This document shows, in pieces, positions 36,570 through 46,033 of a stretch of DNA of 64,000 nt; position 1 is the first letter of the stretch; each line of letters begins with the position of its first letter. The stretch covers positions 1-64,000 of the forward strand of contig CALHGZ010000008.1 of NCBI GenBank assembly GCA_938031175.1, given 5' to 3'. The translations under genes were made by a program, and so were the position numbers. Under the pieces are notes generated by a model. It had not been told where the DNA came from. It searched no databases and worked only from the letters and a program-made list of their open reading frames with translations. The DNA is from Candidatus Kapaibacterium sp. Lineage in GTDB: Bacteria > Bacteroidota > Ignavibacteria > Kapaibacteriales > UBA2268.

Positions 36570-39398
36570 TTACTTATTTTTTGTTTTTTTATTCTTTTTG
36601 TCTTTTTTATCTTTTTCTTCGTTTTTCTTTTCTTTTTTCATAACTTTTTCTCTAATTACTGCTCTTGCTGCTGCTAATCTTGCAATAGGAACTCTGAATG
36701 GCGAACAGGATACATAATCCAAACCTAATCGATGGCAAAATTCTACAGATTCGGGATCGCCACCATGTTCCCCGCATATTCCTATTTTCAACTTTTTACG
36801 TGTTTTTCTTCCGTCGTCAACAGCTTTTTCCATTAAGAATCCAACACCTGCTTGATCTATTGAAACAAACGGATCCACTTTATAAATTTCTTTGTTAACG
36901 TATTCAGGTAAGAATCTTCCTGAATCATCACGGCTAACACCTAATGTTGTCTGAGTTAAATCATTTGTTCCAAATGAGAAGAATTCGGCTACTTCAGCAA
37001 TTTCACTGGCTGTGATTGCACCTCTTGGCACTTCAATCATTGTACCGACCAAATACTCAAATTTAACACCAGTTTCATTCATCACTTCTTCAGCAACCCG
37101 TCTAACGATTATTTCCTGATCTTTCAATTCTTTTACATTACCAACAAGCGGAATCATAATTTCTGGTAATACTGTTTTGCCTTCATTAATAACTTCGACT
37201 GTAGCTTCAAATATTGCTCTTGCCTGCATTTCAGTGATTTCAGGATATATAATACCTAATCTACATCCACGGAAACCGAGCATTGGATTGAATTCGTGCA
37301 AAGCATCAACTCGTTCTTTAATTGTTTTAAGTGGAATGTTCATAGTTTTGCTCATTTCTTTTTGACCAACTTCATCGTGTGGCAAAAATTCATGCAGTGG
37401 AGGATCTATTGTTCTGATTGTTACAGGTTTACCATCCATAACTCTGAAAATTCCAGCAAAATCCTCTCGTTGCAGGGGTAACAATTTAGCTAAAGCAGCT
37501 TTGCGCTCTTCTGCTGTATCAGATAATATCATTTCCCGCATTGGTCCGATTTTACCTTCACCGAAGAACATATGCTCTGTTCTGCACAAACCAATACCTT
37601 CTGCTCCGAATTGAATGGCATTATAACTTTGATCAGGCTGGTCAGCATTTGTTCTGACACGTAGCTTACGATATTCATCAGCCCAATTCATTATCTGTTC
37701 ATAAATTTTATAGACTGGTGCCTGTTCTGGGTCGAGAGTTTTTTCTATCAATACTTGGATTACTTCACTGGGCTTGGTCGGTATTTCGCCGTAAATAACT
37801 TCTCCCATTGTACCATCTATAGAAATATAGTCACCTTCCTTGATAAGCCATTCTGTACCGGGTACTTTTATTTCGCGGGCTTTATAATCAATTTGCAAAG
37901 CTTCGCAACCAGCTACGCATACCTTACCCATTTGCCTTGCAACAAGAGCTGCGTGCGATGTCATACCACCACGAGCAGTTAGAATACCTTCTGCAGCATT
38001 CATCCCTGCTATATCTTCAGGTGAAGTTTCAATACGTACAAGAATTATTCTCTCTCCTCTTTTTTTCCATTCAACTGCATCTTCGGCATTGAATACAACT
38101 TTACCAGTAGCAGCTCCAGGACCAGCATTAAGTCCTTTAGCAATTAAGCGTTTTTCATCCAACGCCTTTTTCTTTGCCTCGCTATCGAATACTGGTCTTA
38201 ATAGTTGATTTAACTGGTCTGGGTCTATTCGCATCAATGCTTCCCAGGGCTTAATTAATTTCTCATTTACCATATCAACTGCTATTTTCATTGCAGCCAT
38301 TGCTGTTCTCTTACCTACCCGGCATTGAAGCATATATAATTTGCCTTCCTGGATGGTAAATTCTATATCGAGCATATCGCGGTAATGCTTTTCCAAAATT
38401 TGGCGGATTTTTTCCAGTTCATTATATGATTTTGGATCTATTTCTTTTAGTTGACTAATAGGAAGTGGCGTACGAATACCAGCAACAACATCTTCGCCCT
38501 GAGCATTCATTAAAAATTCACCATAAAAAATATTCTCACCAGTAGCAGCATCGCGAGTAAATGCTACTCCTGTACCTGAATCCTCACTAAAATTGCCAAA
38601 TACCATTGCCTGGACATTTACCGCTGTTCCCCACCATTCAGGAATATTATTTAATTTACGGTAAACAATTGCTCTATTATTCATCCAAGAACCAAAAACA
38701 GCACCAATTGCTCCCCAAAGTTGTTCTTTCGGATCTTCGGGAAACTCTATATGCAATCGTTCCTTGATTGCTGATTTAAATTCATAAACGAGTTCTTTCA
38801 AATCATCAGCACTTAGTTCGATGTCTAATTTTACGCCTCTATCTTTCTTTTTCTTTTCTAAAATTACCTCAAAAGGATCTTCATCATCTTTTGACTGAGG
38901 CTTCAATCCAAGAACAACATCACCATACATTGCCACAAATCTACGATAAGCATCATAAGCAAATCTTGGATTATTTGACTTTTTTATTAGACCTTCAATG
39001 GTAGTATCATTAAGACCTAAATTCAAAACAGTATCCATCATACCTGGCATTGATGCCCTTGCACCAGAACGTACCGAAACAAGGAGGGGATTGTCGGGAT
39101 CACCAAATTTTGCTCCCATCTCTTTCTCAAGTCTTTTTAAAGCTTCATCCACTTCTTTGTAAAGGGATTTAGGATAAGTTTGATTATTTGCATAATAATA
39201 TGTACACACTTCGGTTGTTATTGTAAATCCTGGGGGGACTGGTAAACCTAAATTAACCATTTCCGCAAGATTTGCACCTTTACCACCAAGCAAACTTTTC
39301 ATAGATGCATCACCATCTGCTTTACCAGCTCCAAAATAATAAACATACTTTGGCTGATTTGATTTTTTCGACTTTTCCTTTTTGTCTTTTGAACCCAT
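36570..39398 (-). CDS. ppdK: Pyruvate, phosphate dikinase
   Basis: [79 protein letters not shown]. Lys-rich N- and C-terminal tails. Confidence 0.96.
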   Translation of the reverse strand: MGSKDKKEKSKKSNQPKYVYYFGAGKADGDASMKSLLGGKGANLAEMVNLGLPVPPGFTITTEVCTYYYANNQTYPKSLYKEVDEALKRLEKEMGAKFGDPDNPLLVSVRSGARASMPGMMDTVLNLGLNDTTIEGLIKKSNNPRFAYDAYRRFVAMYGDVVLGLKPQSKDDEDPFEVILEKKKKDRGVKLDIELSADDLKELVYEFKSAIKERLHIEFPEDPKEQLWGAIGAVFGSWMNNRAIVYRKLNNIPEWWGTAVNVQAMVFGNFSEDSGTGVAFTRDAATGENIFYGEFLMNAQGEDVVAGIRTPLPISQLKEIDPKSYNELEKIRQILEKHYRDMLDIEFTIQEGKLYMLQCRVGKRTAMAAMKIAVDMVNEKLIKPWEALMRIDPDQLNQLLRPVFDSEAKKKALDEKRLIAKGLNAGPGAATGKVVFNAEDAVEWKKRGERIILVRIETSPEDIAGMNAAEGILTARGGMTSHAALVARQMGKVCVAGCEALQIDYKAREIKVPGTEWLIKEGDYISIDGTMGEVIYGEIPTKPSEVIQVLIEKTLDPEQAPVYKIYEQIMNWADEYRKLRVRTNADQPDQSYNAIQFGAEGIGLCRTEHMFFGEGKIGPMREMILSDTAEERKAALAKLLPLQREDFAGIFRVMDGKPVTIRTIDPPLHEFLPHDEVGQKEMSKTMNIPLKTIKERVDALHEFNPMLGFRGCRLGIIYPEITEMQARAIFEATVEVINEGKTVLPEIMIPLVGNVKELKDQEIIVRRVAEEVMNETGVKFEYLVGTMIEVPRGAITASEIAEVAEFFSFGTNDLTQTTLGVSRDDSGRFLPEYVNKEIYKVDPFVSIDQAGVGFLMEKAVDDGRKTRKKLKIGICGEHGGDPESVEFCHRLGLDYVSCSPFRVPIARLAAARAVIREKVMKKEKKNEEKDKKDKKNKKTKNK

Positions 39399-39667
39399 AA
39401 ATACTCCTTAGTAATTAATTCCAGATATCTTTTTAAGATTAAATTTATATTCAAATTATAATTATAGAAACTACAAACTTAAAAACTAAGTTATTAAGTA
39501 GCAAATTAAATTCATTCATTACAATTACCAAATAAATTCTTTAATTATAATCAATTAGTAATCTCCTTAAATAAAAATTAACAATTCATGCTTAAAAATT
39601 GCTTTTCCTCATACAACATATAAAAACTTCAAACGTATGTATTCATGTGTCATAAAGAAAAATATTA

Positions 39668-40633
39668 ATGACAATATCATGTAAATATAGCAAACTTATA
39701 CAAATATTTAGTCTTCTCACGTTTACATTATTGCTTCTTTCATTGAGAACTGACGAAAGCTACTCATTATTCAACACTGACGATAATATAAGCAATGAAA
39801 TAATTTTCAGTTCAGTTGTTGACCGTTTAATTGCAAACAAATCTGATCCTGAATTCGTAAAAAATTTAATTAACCACCCATCGGTTCAATTTAATGAAAA
39901 GTACATTCGTGTGAACGTTATCAAAAGTATGCAAAAAGTTGATTATTCAGCACATTATTCTGATAAATCTGCACAAACTGTATATGAATTATTAAGACAA
40001 AATTTTGACTTATTCCAAAACTGTGAAAATCAGTTTTCCATCCCAAAGGAAATTATAGCTGCTATCATTTGGGTAGAAACAAAATTTGGCTCTTATCTCG
40101 GTAATTCGCACGTACCAAGCGTTTATTTAAATACTGCATTAGCTAATGAAGCTAAATATATAGAAAAAAATTTGCAAATGAATTTAAAAGATTTAAACGT
40201 AAAAAAAGCCGACGAAAAATCAATTCGGAAGAAAATCAAATCTCGCTCAGCTAAGAAAGCTAATTGGGCAATTAAAGAATTATTAGCTTTAGAAAAAATA
40301 TACAATGAGCGTGGAATTGATATATTTTCTCTCTATGGTTCTTGGGCTGGGGCATTCGGAATTTCACAATTTTTACCATCCAGCTACCTTAATTGGGCTA
40401 TAGATGGTAATAAAGATGGCATCATTGATTTATTCGATATTAATGATGCAGTATTCAGTGTAGCTAATTATTTAAAAAATAACGGCTGGGGTAATTCCTA
40501 CGAAGAGAAAAGAAAAGCTATCTTCAACTACAACAATAGTTCTGCATATGTTGATGCTATTTTGAAGTTATCAGAAAAAGTCAAGAATTACATAATGACT
40601 AGTAATATTGAAAATACCGCTCCGATTGATTAA
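39668..40633 (+). CDS. Lytic murein transglycosylase, MltB-like
   Basis: IIAAIIWVETKFGSYLGN; GSWAGAFGISQFLPSSYLNWAIDGNKDGIIDLFDINDAVFSVANYLKNNGW. Confidence 0.87.
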   Translation: MTISCKYSKLIQIFSLLTFTLLLLSLRTDESYSLFNTDDNISNEIIFSSVVDRLIANKSDPEFVKNLINHPSVQFNEKYIRVNVIKSMQKVDYSAHYSDKSAQTVYELLRQNFDLFQNCENQFSIPKEIIAAIIWVETKFGSYLGNSHVPSVYLNTALANEAKYIEKNLQMNLKDLNVKKADEKSIRKKIKSRSAKKANWAIKELLALEKIYNERGIDIFSLYGSWAGAFGISQFLPSSYLNWAIDGNKDGIIDLFDINDAVFSVANYLKNNGWGNSYEEKRKAIFNYNNSSAYVDAILKLSEKVKNYIMTSNIENTAPID

Positions 40634-42528
40634 TCGCTCAATTCACAAATAATAAATTCAAATGGCTTTAAACTCACTACAAGAGAGTTGTTTATTAACT
40701 TATATTTTCTTTTATTAAAAATATCAAAAATTTGAGAATAATTTTTTTCAAATTTCAGATTTGTGAAGCTGGTTTCATTAGGGTTCAAGTTAAAAATTAC
40801 TGCTAAATCGAGTTTTTTGTTTATAGTTGCTCTTGTAAAGCCAGTAACAAATTCATTAGAGCATTTAATTTCCCATATTTTCGAATAAGTCTCGTTGTTC
40901 AAACCTTTTAAATATTTATCTCTCAAAGACAAAATCAAACGCATTATAATTAATAAATCTGAATGATCTAACCAATTAAGAGATGATTCAGAAAAAAGTG
41001 GGAGATTTTCAGGTGGATATTGTTTTATCTGCTCATCAGTAAAGTCAAGTCCGGTATTGACCGGATGCTTTTCACCAAGTTCAAATCCTGTATGAATAAA
41101 TGGTATAGCAGGCAAAAAGCAGCTCACAGCCCATACTAATTGATTAAATCGAATATCGTTGAATCTTGAAAATGCCCTTGGAGTATTGTGATTTTCAGAA
41201 GTGGCAAAAAATGGAATAGGTGAGCCTTCTTTTGCCAAAAAATTTATAAGATTCTTCATTTTAGCAGGCTGATGCATATCAAAAGGCAAATATCCAACGA
41301 CTGCATCATATCCTTCATCAGCACTTTTCTTGCTGAGAACGAAATTTTCCTCCCAGAAAATGAAATTCTTTTTGTTTTCTCTTGCTCGAACTACAATACC
41401 TTCTCGTAAATCCGAGGGCAAAGCATGACCCATATCAATCATCACACCATCAATATCAAATTTATTTTGATAGTATGGTACTATACGCATTATTTTATCC
41501 CAGAGGTCGTCAACTTTGTTATCTGCAATAGCTAATTTTGTATCATACATTCTGACAGTGTTATAGGCAATATAGTTAAAATCGGGATGCTCATAAAGCC
41601 TTAAATAAGTTACGTCACTCCAAACGGGTTGATTATCATCAGGTGGCCAATCTGCAAAAGCACCAGGGATGATGCATCTCCTATTGTCCTGTAATAAACC
41701 TTCTATTCTATTATTTATTAGTCTCAATTTTCTGGGCGTTGGAGAAAATAATTTCTGATAATCTTTATCAGGTGCCGGTAAATCCTCGAAATCTTGATTT
41801 TCTACTTTCTGCTTAATTAGCAATAACTCTTCTTCTTTAAATTTAGGCGGTTTAAATGATTCTGCTAGTTCGTCATCATCATAAATCCAATAGAACCAGT
41901 TGGGACGTTCGAGCGCAAGATCGCTGTCCCTGCTCGCTGTACGAAAAACAAATTCGAGAACTACCTTTATACCTAAAATATGAGCAGCTTCTACAAAAGC
42001 TGAAAATTCTTCCTCGACACTTAATCCTAAAATTGGCTCTGATAGATTTTTATCTATTTTGAATGGATTTTTAATTGCATAAGGTGAACCGAGAGTACCC
42101 TTTTTACCGTATATACCAATTGATGTGATTGGTAGTAAATAAATGATTGTAGCACCAAGACTTTTTATATATGGCAAAATTGCTATTGATTTAAGAAATG
42201 TACCTGTTTCCCTGAACCCCTTTAATATTGGCTCAAGTTCAATTTTACCATCATTGTTGTGGTCAAATGCTGTTGTATAACGTACAAACATATTATAAAC
42301 AACTTGTTCAGATAATTGGGGTTTGATATTGTTTGGATTGATTCCTGCAGACTTTTCTATCCTATCGATTTGTCTAAGAAAAAACCGCTGTGGATTGACA
42401 TTTATCAAGCCTTTGTACCTTTTTAGATATGGATCTAACCACAGTGAAGGTATATAATAATTTCTTAATCTGGAACCAGTTCTGACTAATTCCTCTAATA
42501 CTGCTTTTAATTTTTTTAGCTTTTGCAT
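40630..42528 (-). CDS. GH13 alpha-amylase-family glycosidase/transferase (GlgE-like features)
   Basis: LGATIIYLLPITSIGIYGKKGTLGSPYAI; FDIDGVMIDMGHALPSDL; FATSENHNTPRA. Confidence 0.75.
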   Translation of the reverse strand: MQKLKKLKAVLEELVRTGSRLRNYYIPSLWLDPYLKRYKGLINVNPQRFFLRQIDRIEKSAGINPNNIKPQLSEQVVYNMFVRYTTAFDHNNDGKIELEPILKGFRETGTFLKSIAILPYIKSLGATIIYLLPITSIGIYGKKGTLGSPYAIKNPFKIDKNLSEPILGLSVEEEFSAFVEAAHILGIKVVLEFVFRTASRDSDLALERPNWFYWIYDDDELAESFKPPKFKEEELLLIKQKVENQDFEDLPAPDKDYQKLFSPTPRKLRLINNRIEGLLQDNRRCIIPGAFADWPPDDNQPVWSDVTYLRLYEHPDFNYIAYNTVRMYDTKLAIADNKVDDLWDKIMRIVPYYQNKFDIDGVMIDMGHALPSDLREGIVVRARENKKNFIFWEENFVLSKKSADEGYDAVVGYLPFDMHQPAKMKNLINFLAKEGSPIPFFATSENHNTPRAFSRFNDIRFNQLVWAVSCFLPAIPFIHTGFELGEKHPVNTGLDFTDEQIKQYPPENLPLFSESSLNWLDHSDLLIIMRLILSLRDKYLKGLNNETYSKIWEIKCSNEFVTGFTRATINKKLDLAVIFNLNPNETSFTNLKFEKNYSQIFDIFNKRKYKLINNSLVVSLKPFEFIICELSD

Positions 42529-42550
42529 CCAAGAATTTATATAAATTTAA

Positions 42551-44410
42551 CTACTTTAACTGCTCCTGGTGATAAAAATTAAAAATTTTCTCAGCTATTG
42601 CATTACCAAAATTTTCAGCAATCCTCTCCTTCGATAATGTTTTAATTATTTCAACTGAACCAAATTCATTTAATAACCTCATAGCTGTTTTCAAACCAAT
42701 ACCTTTTATCGCTGTGAGTTCAGTTTGAATAGTTCTTTTTTCTCTCAGGTGACGATGATAAGTAATAGCAAAGCGGTGTGCCTCATCACGAATTTGTTGT
42801 AAGAGCCTGAGACTACTTGATGTTTTCGGCAAAATGATTGTTTCAGGATAATCAGGTTTAAAAACCTCTTCCAGTCTTTTGGCTAATCCAATAATTTCAA
42901 CTTTATCAGAAATTTTTAGCTCAATTAAAACATTTAGAGCAGCAGATAATTGTCCTTTACCCCCGTCAATTACGATTAAATCGGGTAGTTCCTTTTTTTC
43001 GTCTATTTGTCTTTTGTATCTTCTGAAAACAACTTCCCGCATAGCCGCAAAATCATCATTTCTATTGACTGTTTCAATCTTATATTTTCTATATTCAGAT
43101 TTTTTTGCTTTACCATTAATAAATACAATCATCGAAGAAACAAGTTCACTACCCTGTATATGCGAATTATCAAAACATTCAATACGTATAGGTGGTTTTT
43201 TCAATCGTAAATCTCTTTGCAATGATAATACCTGATGAGGTATAACCTTTTCTTTATTGAATTGGGCAATATTATACTCTTTAGCTATAAAAAGAGCGTT
43301 TGTATTAGTCATATCGATTAATTTCTTCTTCTCGCCCGATTTAGGAATAAAAATATGAACTTTCCCTTTACTCCTTTTTTCGAGCCAATCTATTATATAA
43401 TCAAATTGTTCTGGCTCACAAGATAAATATATTTCTTTGGGAATAAAATCGTTTTCGAGATACCATTTTTCTAACGTTAGTTGCATAATCGTTTCGTCAG
43501 AGACGCTACGTGAATCGGTAATTATATAATGTCTTTTCCCAATTAATTTCCCATCACGAATTTTGAATATGAGAGAGCAAGCCGTTTCTCCATCTTTAGC
43601 TAGACCAAACACATCTCTATCTATCAAATCGCTTGTAACTATTTTTTGCTTAGCATCAAATTCACGCAAAAGATTTAACTTTTGTTTTATCAAATTAGCT
43701 TCTTCAAATTTCAATTCCTCTGAGAGCCTGTACATTTTTTCTTCGAGCATTCGCTCTACATCTTTAGTTTTACCGTTGAGGACCTGTATAGCCAATCTGA
43801 TATTTGTCAGATATTCATCTCTGTTAATCAAACCTTCGCAAGGTCCATTACATTTGCCAATATGGTAGTCCAAACAGATCTTAAATTTTTTCTTCGCAAT
43901 AGATTCTTCCGTTAGTTTTAAATCGCAACTACGGAACATAAATATACTTCGAAGCAATTTAAGTACTTGTTTTAAATACCTTACTTCGGTAAATGGTCCA
44001 TAATATTTAGATCCGTCCCTTACTATTTTTCGTGTTGGAAAAATTCTAGGAAAATCTTCGTTGGTAATACGAACATAGGGATAAGATTTGTCATCCCTTA
44101 ACATTACATTATAACGTGGCTTGTGTTGTTTAATGAGAGTATCTTCTAAAATCAATGCTTCAGCTTCTGAATCCACTAAAATAACATCAACATCGGCTAT
44201 TTTATCGAGCATTGCTTTAGTTTTTGCATCCTGTGGTTTATTCTTTTGAAAGTATGAACGTACTCTCGTTCGCAAATTTTTAGCCTTGCCGATATAAATG
44301 ATTTTATTAGAAAAGTTTTTGAATTGATAAATCCCCGGTGAATTTGGCAGAGAATTAATTTTTTCAGCCAAAGACATATTTAGATCGCTTATATATAATT
44401 CATCTGGCAT
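42551..44410 (-). CDS. uvrC: Excinuclease ABC subunit C
   Basis: LPNSPGIYQFKNFSNKIIYIGKAKNLRTRVRSYF; YYGPFTEVRYLKQVL; IECFDNSHIQGSELVSSMIVF; LIVIDGGKGQLSAA; C-terminal HhH. Confidence 0.97.
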   Translation of the reverse strand: MPDELYISDLNMSLAEKINSLPNSPGIYQFKNFSNKIIYIGKAKNLRTRVRSYFQKNKPQDAKTKAMLDKIADVDVILVDSEAEALILEDTLIKQHKPRYNVMLRDDKSYPYVRITNEDFPRIFPTRKIVRDGSKYYGPFTEVRYLKQVLKLLRSIFMFRSCDLKLTEESIAKKKFKICLDYHIGKCNGPCEGLINRDEYLTNIRLAIQVLNGKTKDVERMLEEKMYRLSEELKFEEANLIKQKLNLLREFDAKQKIVTSDLIDRDVFGLAKDGETACSLIFKIRDGKLIGKRHYIITDSRSVSDETIMQLTLEKWYLENDFIPKEIYLSCEPEQFDYIIDWLEKRSKGKVHIFIPKSGEKKKLIDMTNTNALFIAKEYNIAQFNKEKVIPHQVLSLQRDLRLKKPPIRIECFDNSHIQGSELVSSMIVFINGKAKKSEYRKYKIETVNRNDDFAAMREVVFRRYKRQIDEKKELPDLIVIDGGKGQLSAALNVLIELKISDKVEIIGLAKRLEEVFKPDYPETIILPKTSSSLRLLQQIRDEAHRFAITYHRHLREKRTIQTELTAIKGIGLKTAMRLLNEFGSVEIIKTLSKERIAENFGNAIAEKIFNFYHQEQLK

Positions 44411-44424
44411 AATTTTGGGTTAGA

Positions 44425-45420
44425 TCAGAAACCACCTGTTGTAGTTCTGTAGAGCATACCTTCCTCACCACAAAACCAGCCTCTGGACTGATCAAGAAAG
44501 AATAAATGATAAATTTTCTTATTAAAATTTGTAATCTGTTGAAACCAACTTACACCACCATTTCGGGTATAAATTATTATACCTCTATTCCCAACACACC
44601 AGCCATCAAATTCGTTGAGAAATCTCAAACAATAAATATCAAAGGATTGGTCTATTGTACCGCCCGTCCAGTTAAAGCCTGCATCATTTGTAGTTATAAG
44701 CAGTCCTCGCCATCCACCAGCCCAGACAATGCTTTTATTTATAACTGAAACAGAGTTTAACCAAGCATTATCTATTCCAACTGATAATGACCACTTCATT
44801 CCCCCATCGATTGTAAAAAGAACTATCCTGTCACCTACCATAAAACCATTATTTTCATCTATAAAACTAAAATCATTGAGATAAAGAATATTGTAATCTG
44901 TGTCAATCAACTCCCAGGTATTACCTTTATCAGTAGTATGATAAAACAAACTTCTTTGACGATTATTTCCAAGAAGCCAACCCTTTTCGCCTATAAAGTA
45001 TATTTTTGAATATACAGCATCAGTAAAGGCTAAATCTATTTTTTCCCAGGTATTACCGCCGTCACTTGTCTTTATTAAGAGTGATAAATGTGGTAACGCA
45101 TTGCTCAGTGCTCCCCCAGCGACCCAACCATTAAGTGTATCAGAAAAATAAAGTGAATAAATACTTGCATTAGAAGGTATCTTTATTCTTTCCCAGTTAA
45201 TACCACCATCTTTTGTCTTTAACAAATTCCCATTTTCGCCACCAGCCCAACCATTTTGTGGATCAACAAAATAAACTGTGAAAAAATTATCCCGTGTACC
45301 GGTATTACAATTAACCCAACCTTCGAAATCTTTGTAATCAACTACTGAAACTGGTTCATCACAGCTAAACATTAATAAAATTAATAACAGAGAAACTAAG
45401 GTCAATTTTATTAAGTTCAT
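44425..45420 (-). CDS. Ycf48/HCF136-like BNR-repeat lipoprotein
   Basis: Lipobox LMFSCDE; repeated VDPQNGWAGGENGNLLKTKDGGINWERI / NGWVAGG...TSDGGNTWEKI units. Confidence 0.8.
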   Translation of the reverse strand: MNLIKLTLVSLLLILLMFSCDEPVSVVDYKDFEGWVNCNTGTRDNFFTVYFVDPQNGWAGGENGNLLKTKDGGINWERIKIPSNASIYSLYFSDTLNGWVAGGALSNALPHLSLLIKTSDGGNTWEKIDLAFTDAVYSKIYFIGEKGWLLGNNRQRSLFYHTTDKGNTWELIDTDYNILYLNDFSFIDENNGFMVGDRIVLFTIDGGMKWSLSVGIDNAWLNSVSVINKSIVWAGGWRGLLITTNDAGFNWTGGTIDQSFDIYCLRFLNEFDGWCVGNRGIIIYTRNGGVSWFQQITNFNKKIYHLFFLDQSRGWFCGEEGMLYRTTTGGF

Positions 45421-45845
45421 TGCATTTTTATAAATATCTTTTTAATACTTTGATTTAGATTAAATTTTGCATCTTCAAATTTTGGAGGTCCAAATCTCCC
45501 CTTAACATTTTTAGATACACCAACACTTTCTTTTGGTATCCCAAGGAAATTTGTATTCAATTTACCATCATTATTTTCATCGTGAAAAACTGAAACTGCA
45601 TATTCTCCATAATCAATATCATCAAATTCAACAGTTGTTTGATTATTTGTAATCGAATAAATTCCATAACTGTAAGCTTTATCACCAATCATAGGAAATG
45701 ATTTAGGATTATTATGCAAAGCAACATAAGCTTTGCCTTCATTACTTTTAAAACCTTCTATATGTATAATCAATTTACCTTTTTGTTGCTCGCCAAATAT
45801 AGAATTAGCAAATAAAAATAGAAATATCACCAAAATTTTTTCCAT
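45417..45845 (-). CDS. DUF2141 family secreted protein
   Basis: GKLIIHIEGFKSNEGKAYVALHN...YGEYAVSVFHDENNDGKLNTNFLGIPKESVGVSKN. Confidence 0.8.
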   Translation of the reverse strand: MEKILVIFLFLFANSIFGEQQKGKLIIHIEGFKSNEGKAYVALHNNPKSFPMIGDKAYSYGIYSITNNQTTVEFDDIDYGEYAVSVFHDENNDGKLNTNFLGIPKESVGVSKNVKGRFGPPKFEDAKFNLNQSIKKIFIKMQ

Positions 45846-46033
45846 TGTGCCTTTGTCAATTAAATTTTAAGCCAGTAATTGATAAAATCAATTTTATGAC
45901 GTCTTTAAAAATGAAAAATTTGAAAACAAGAAAAAGAATTGTAACATTATAACGTATTAATTCAATAAAAAAATCTTAAAGTGGTTTATCATTTTTTATT
46001 TTTGAAAACTTTTAAAAATTGAAAAGAAAAAAT

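Noticed and set aside
42879-43868. Plus-strand ORFs of 67-118 aa opposite uvrC
   Set aside because: Fully embedded antisense to conserved uvrC; no start context or domain signal.
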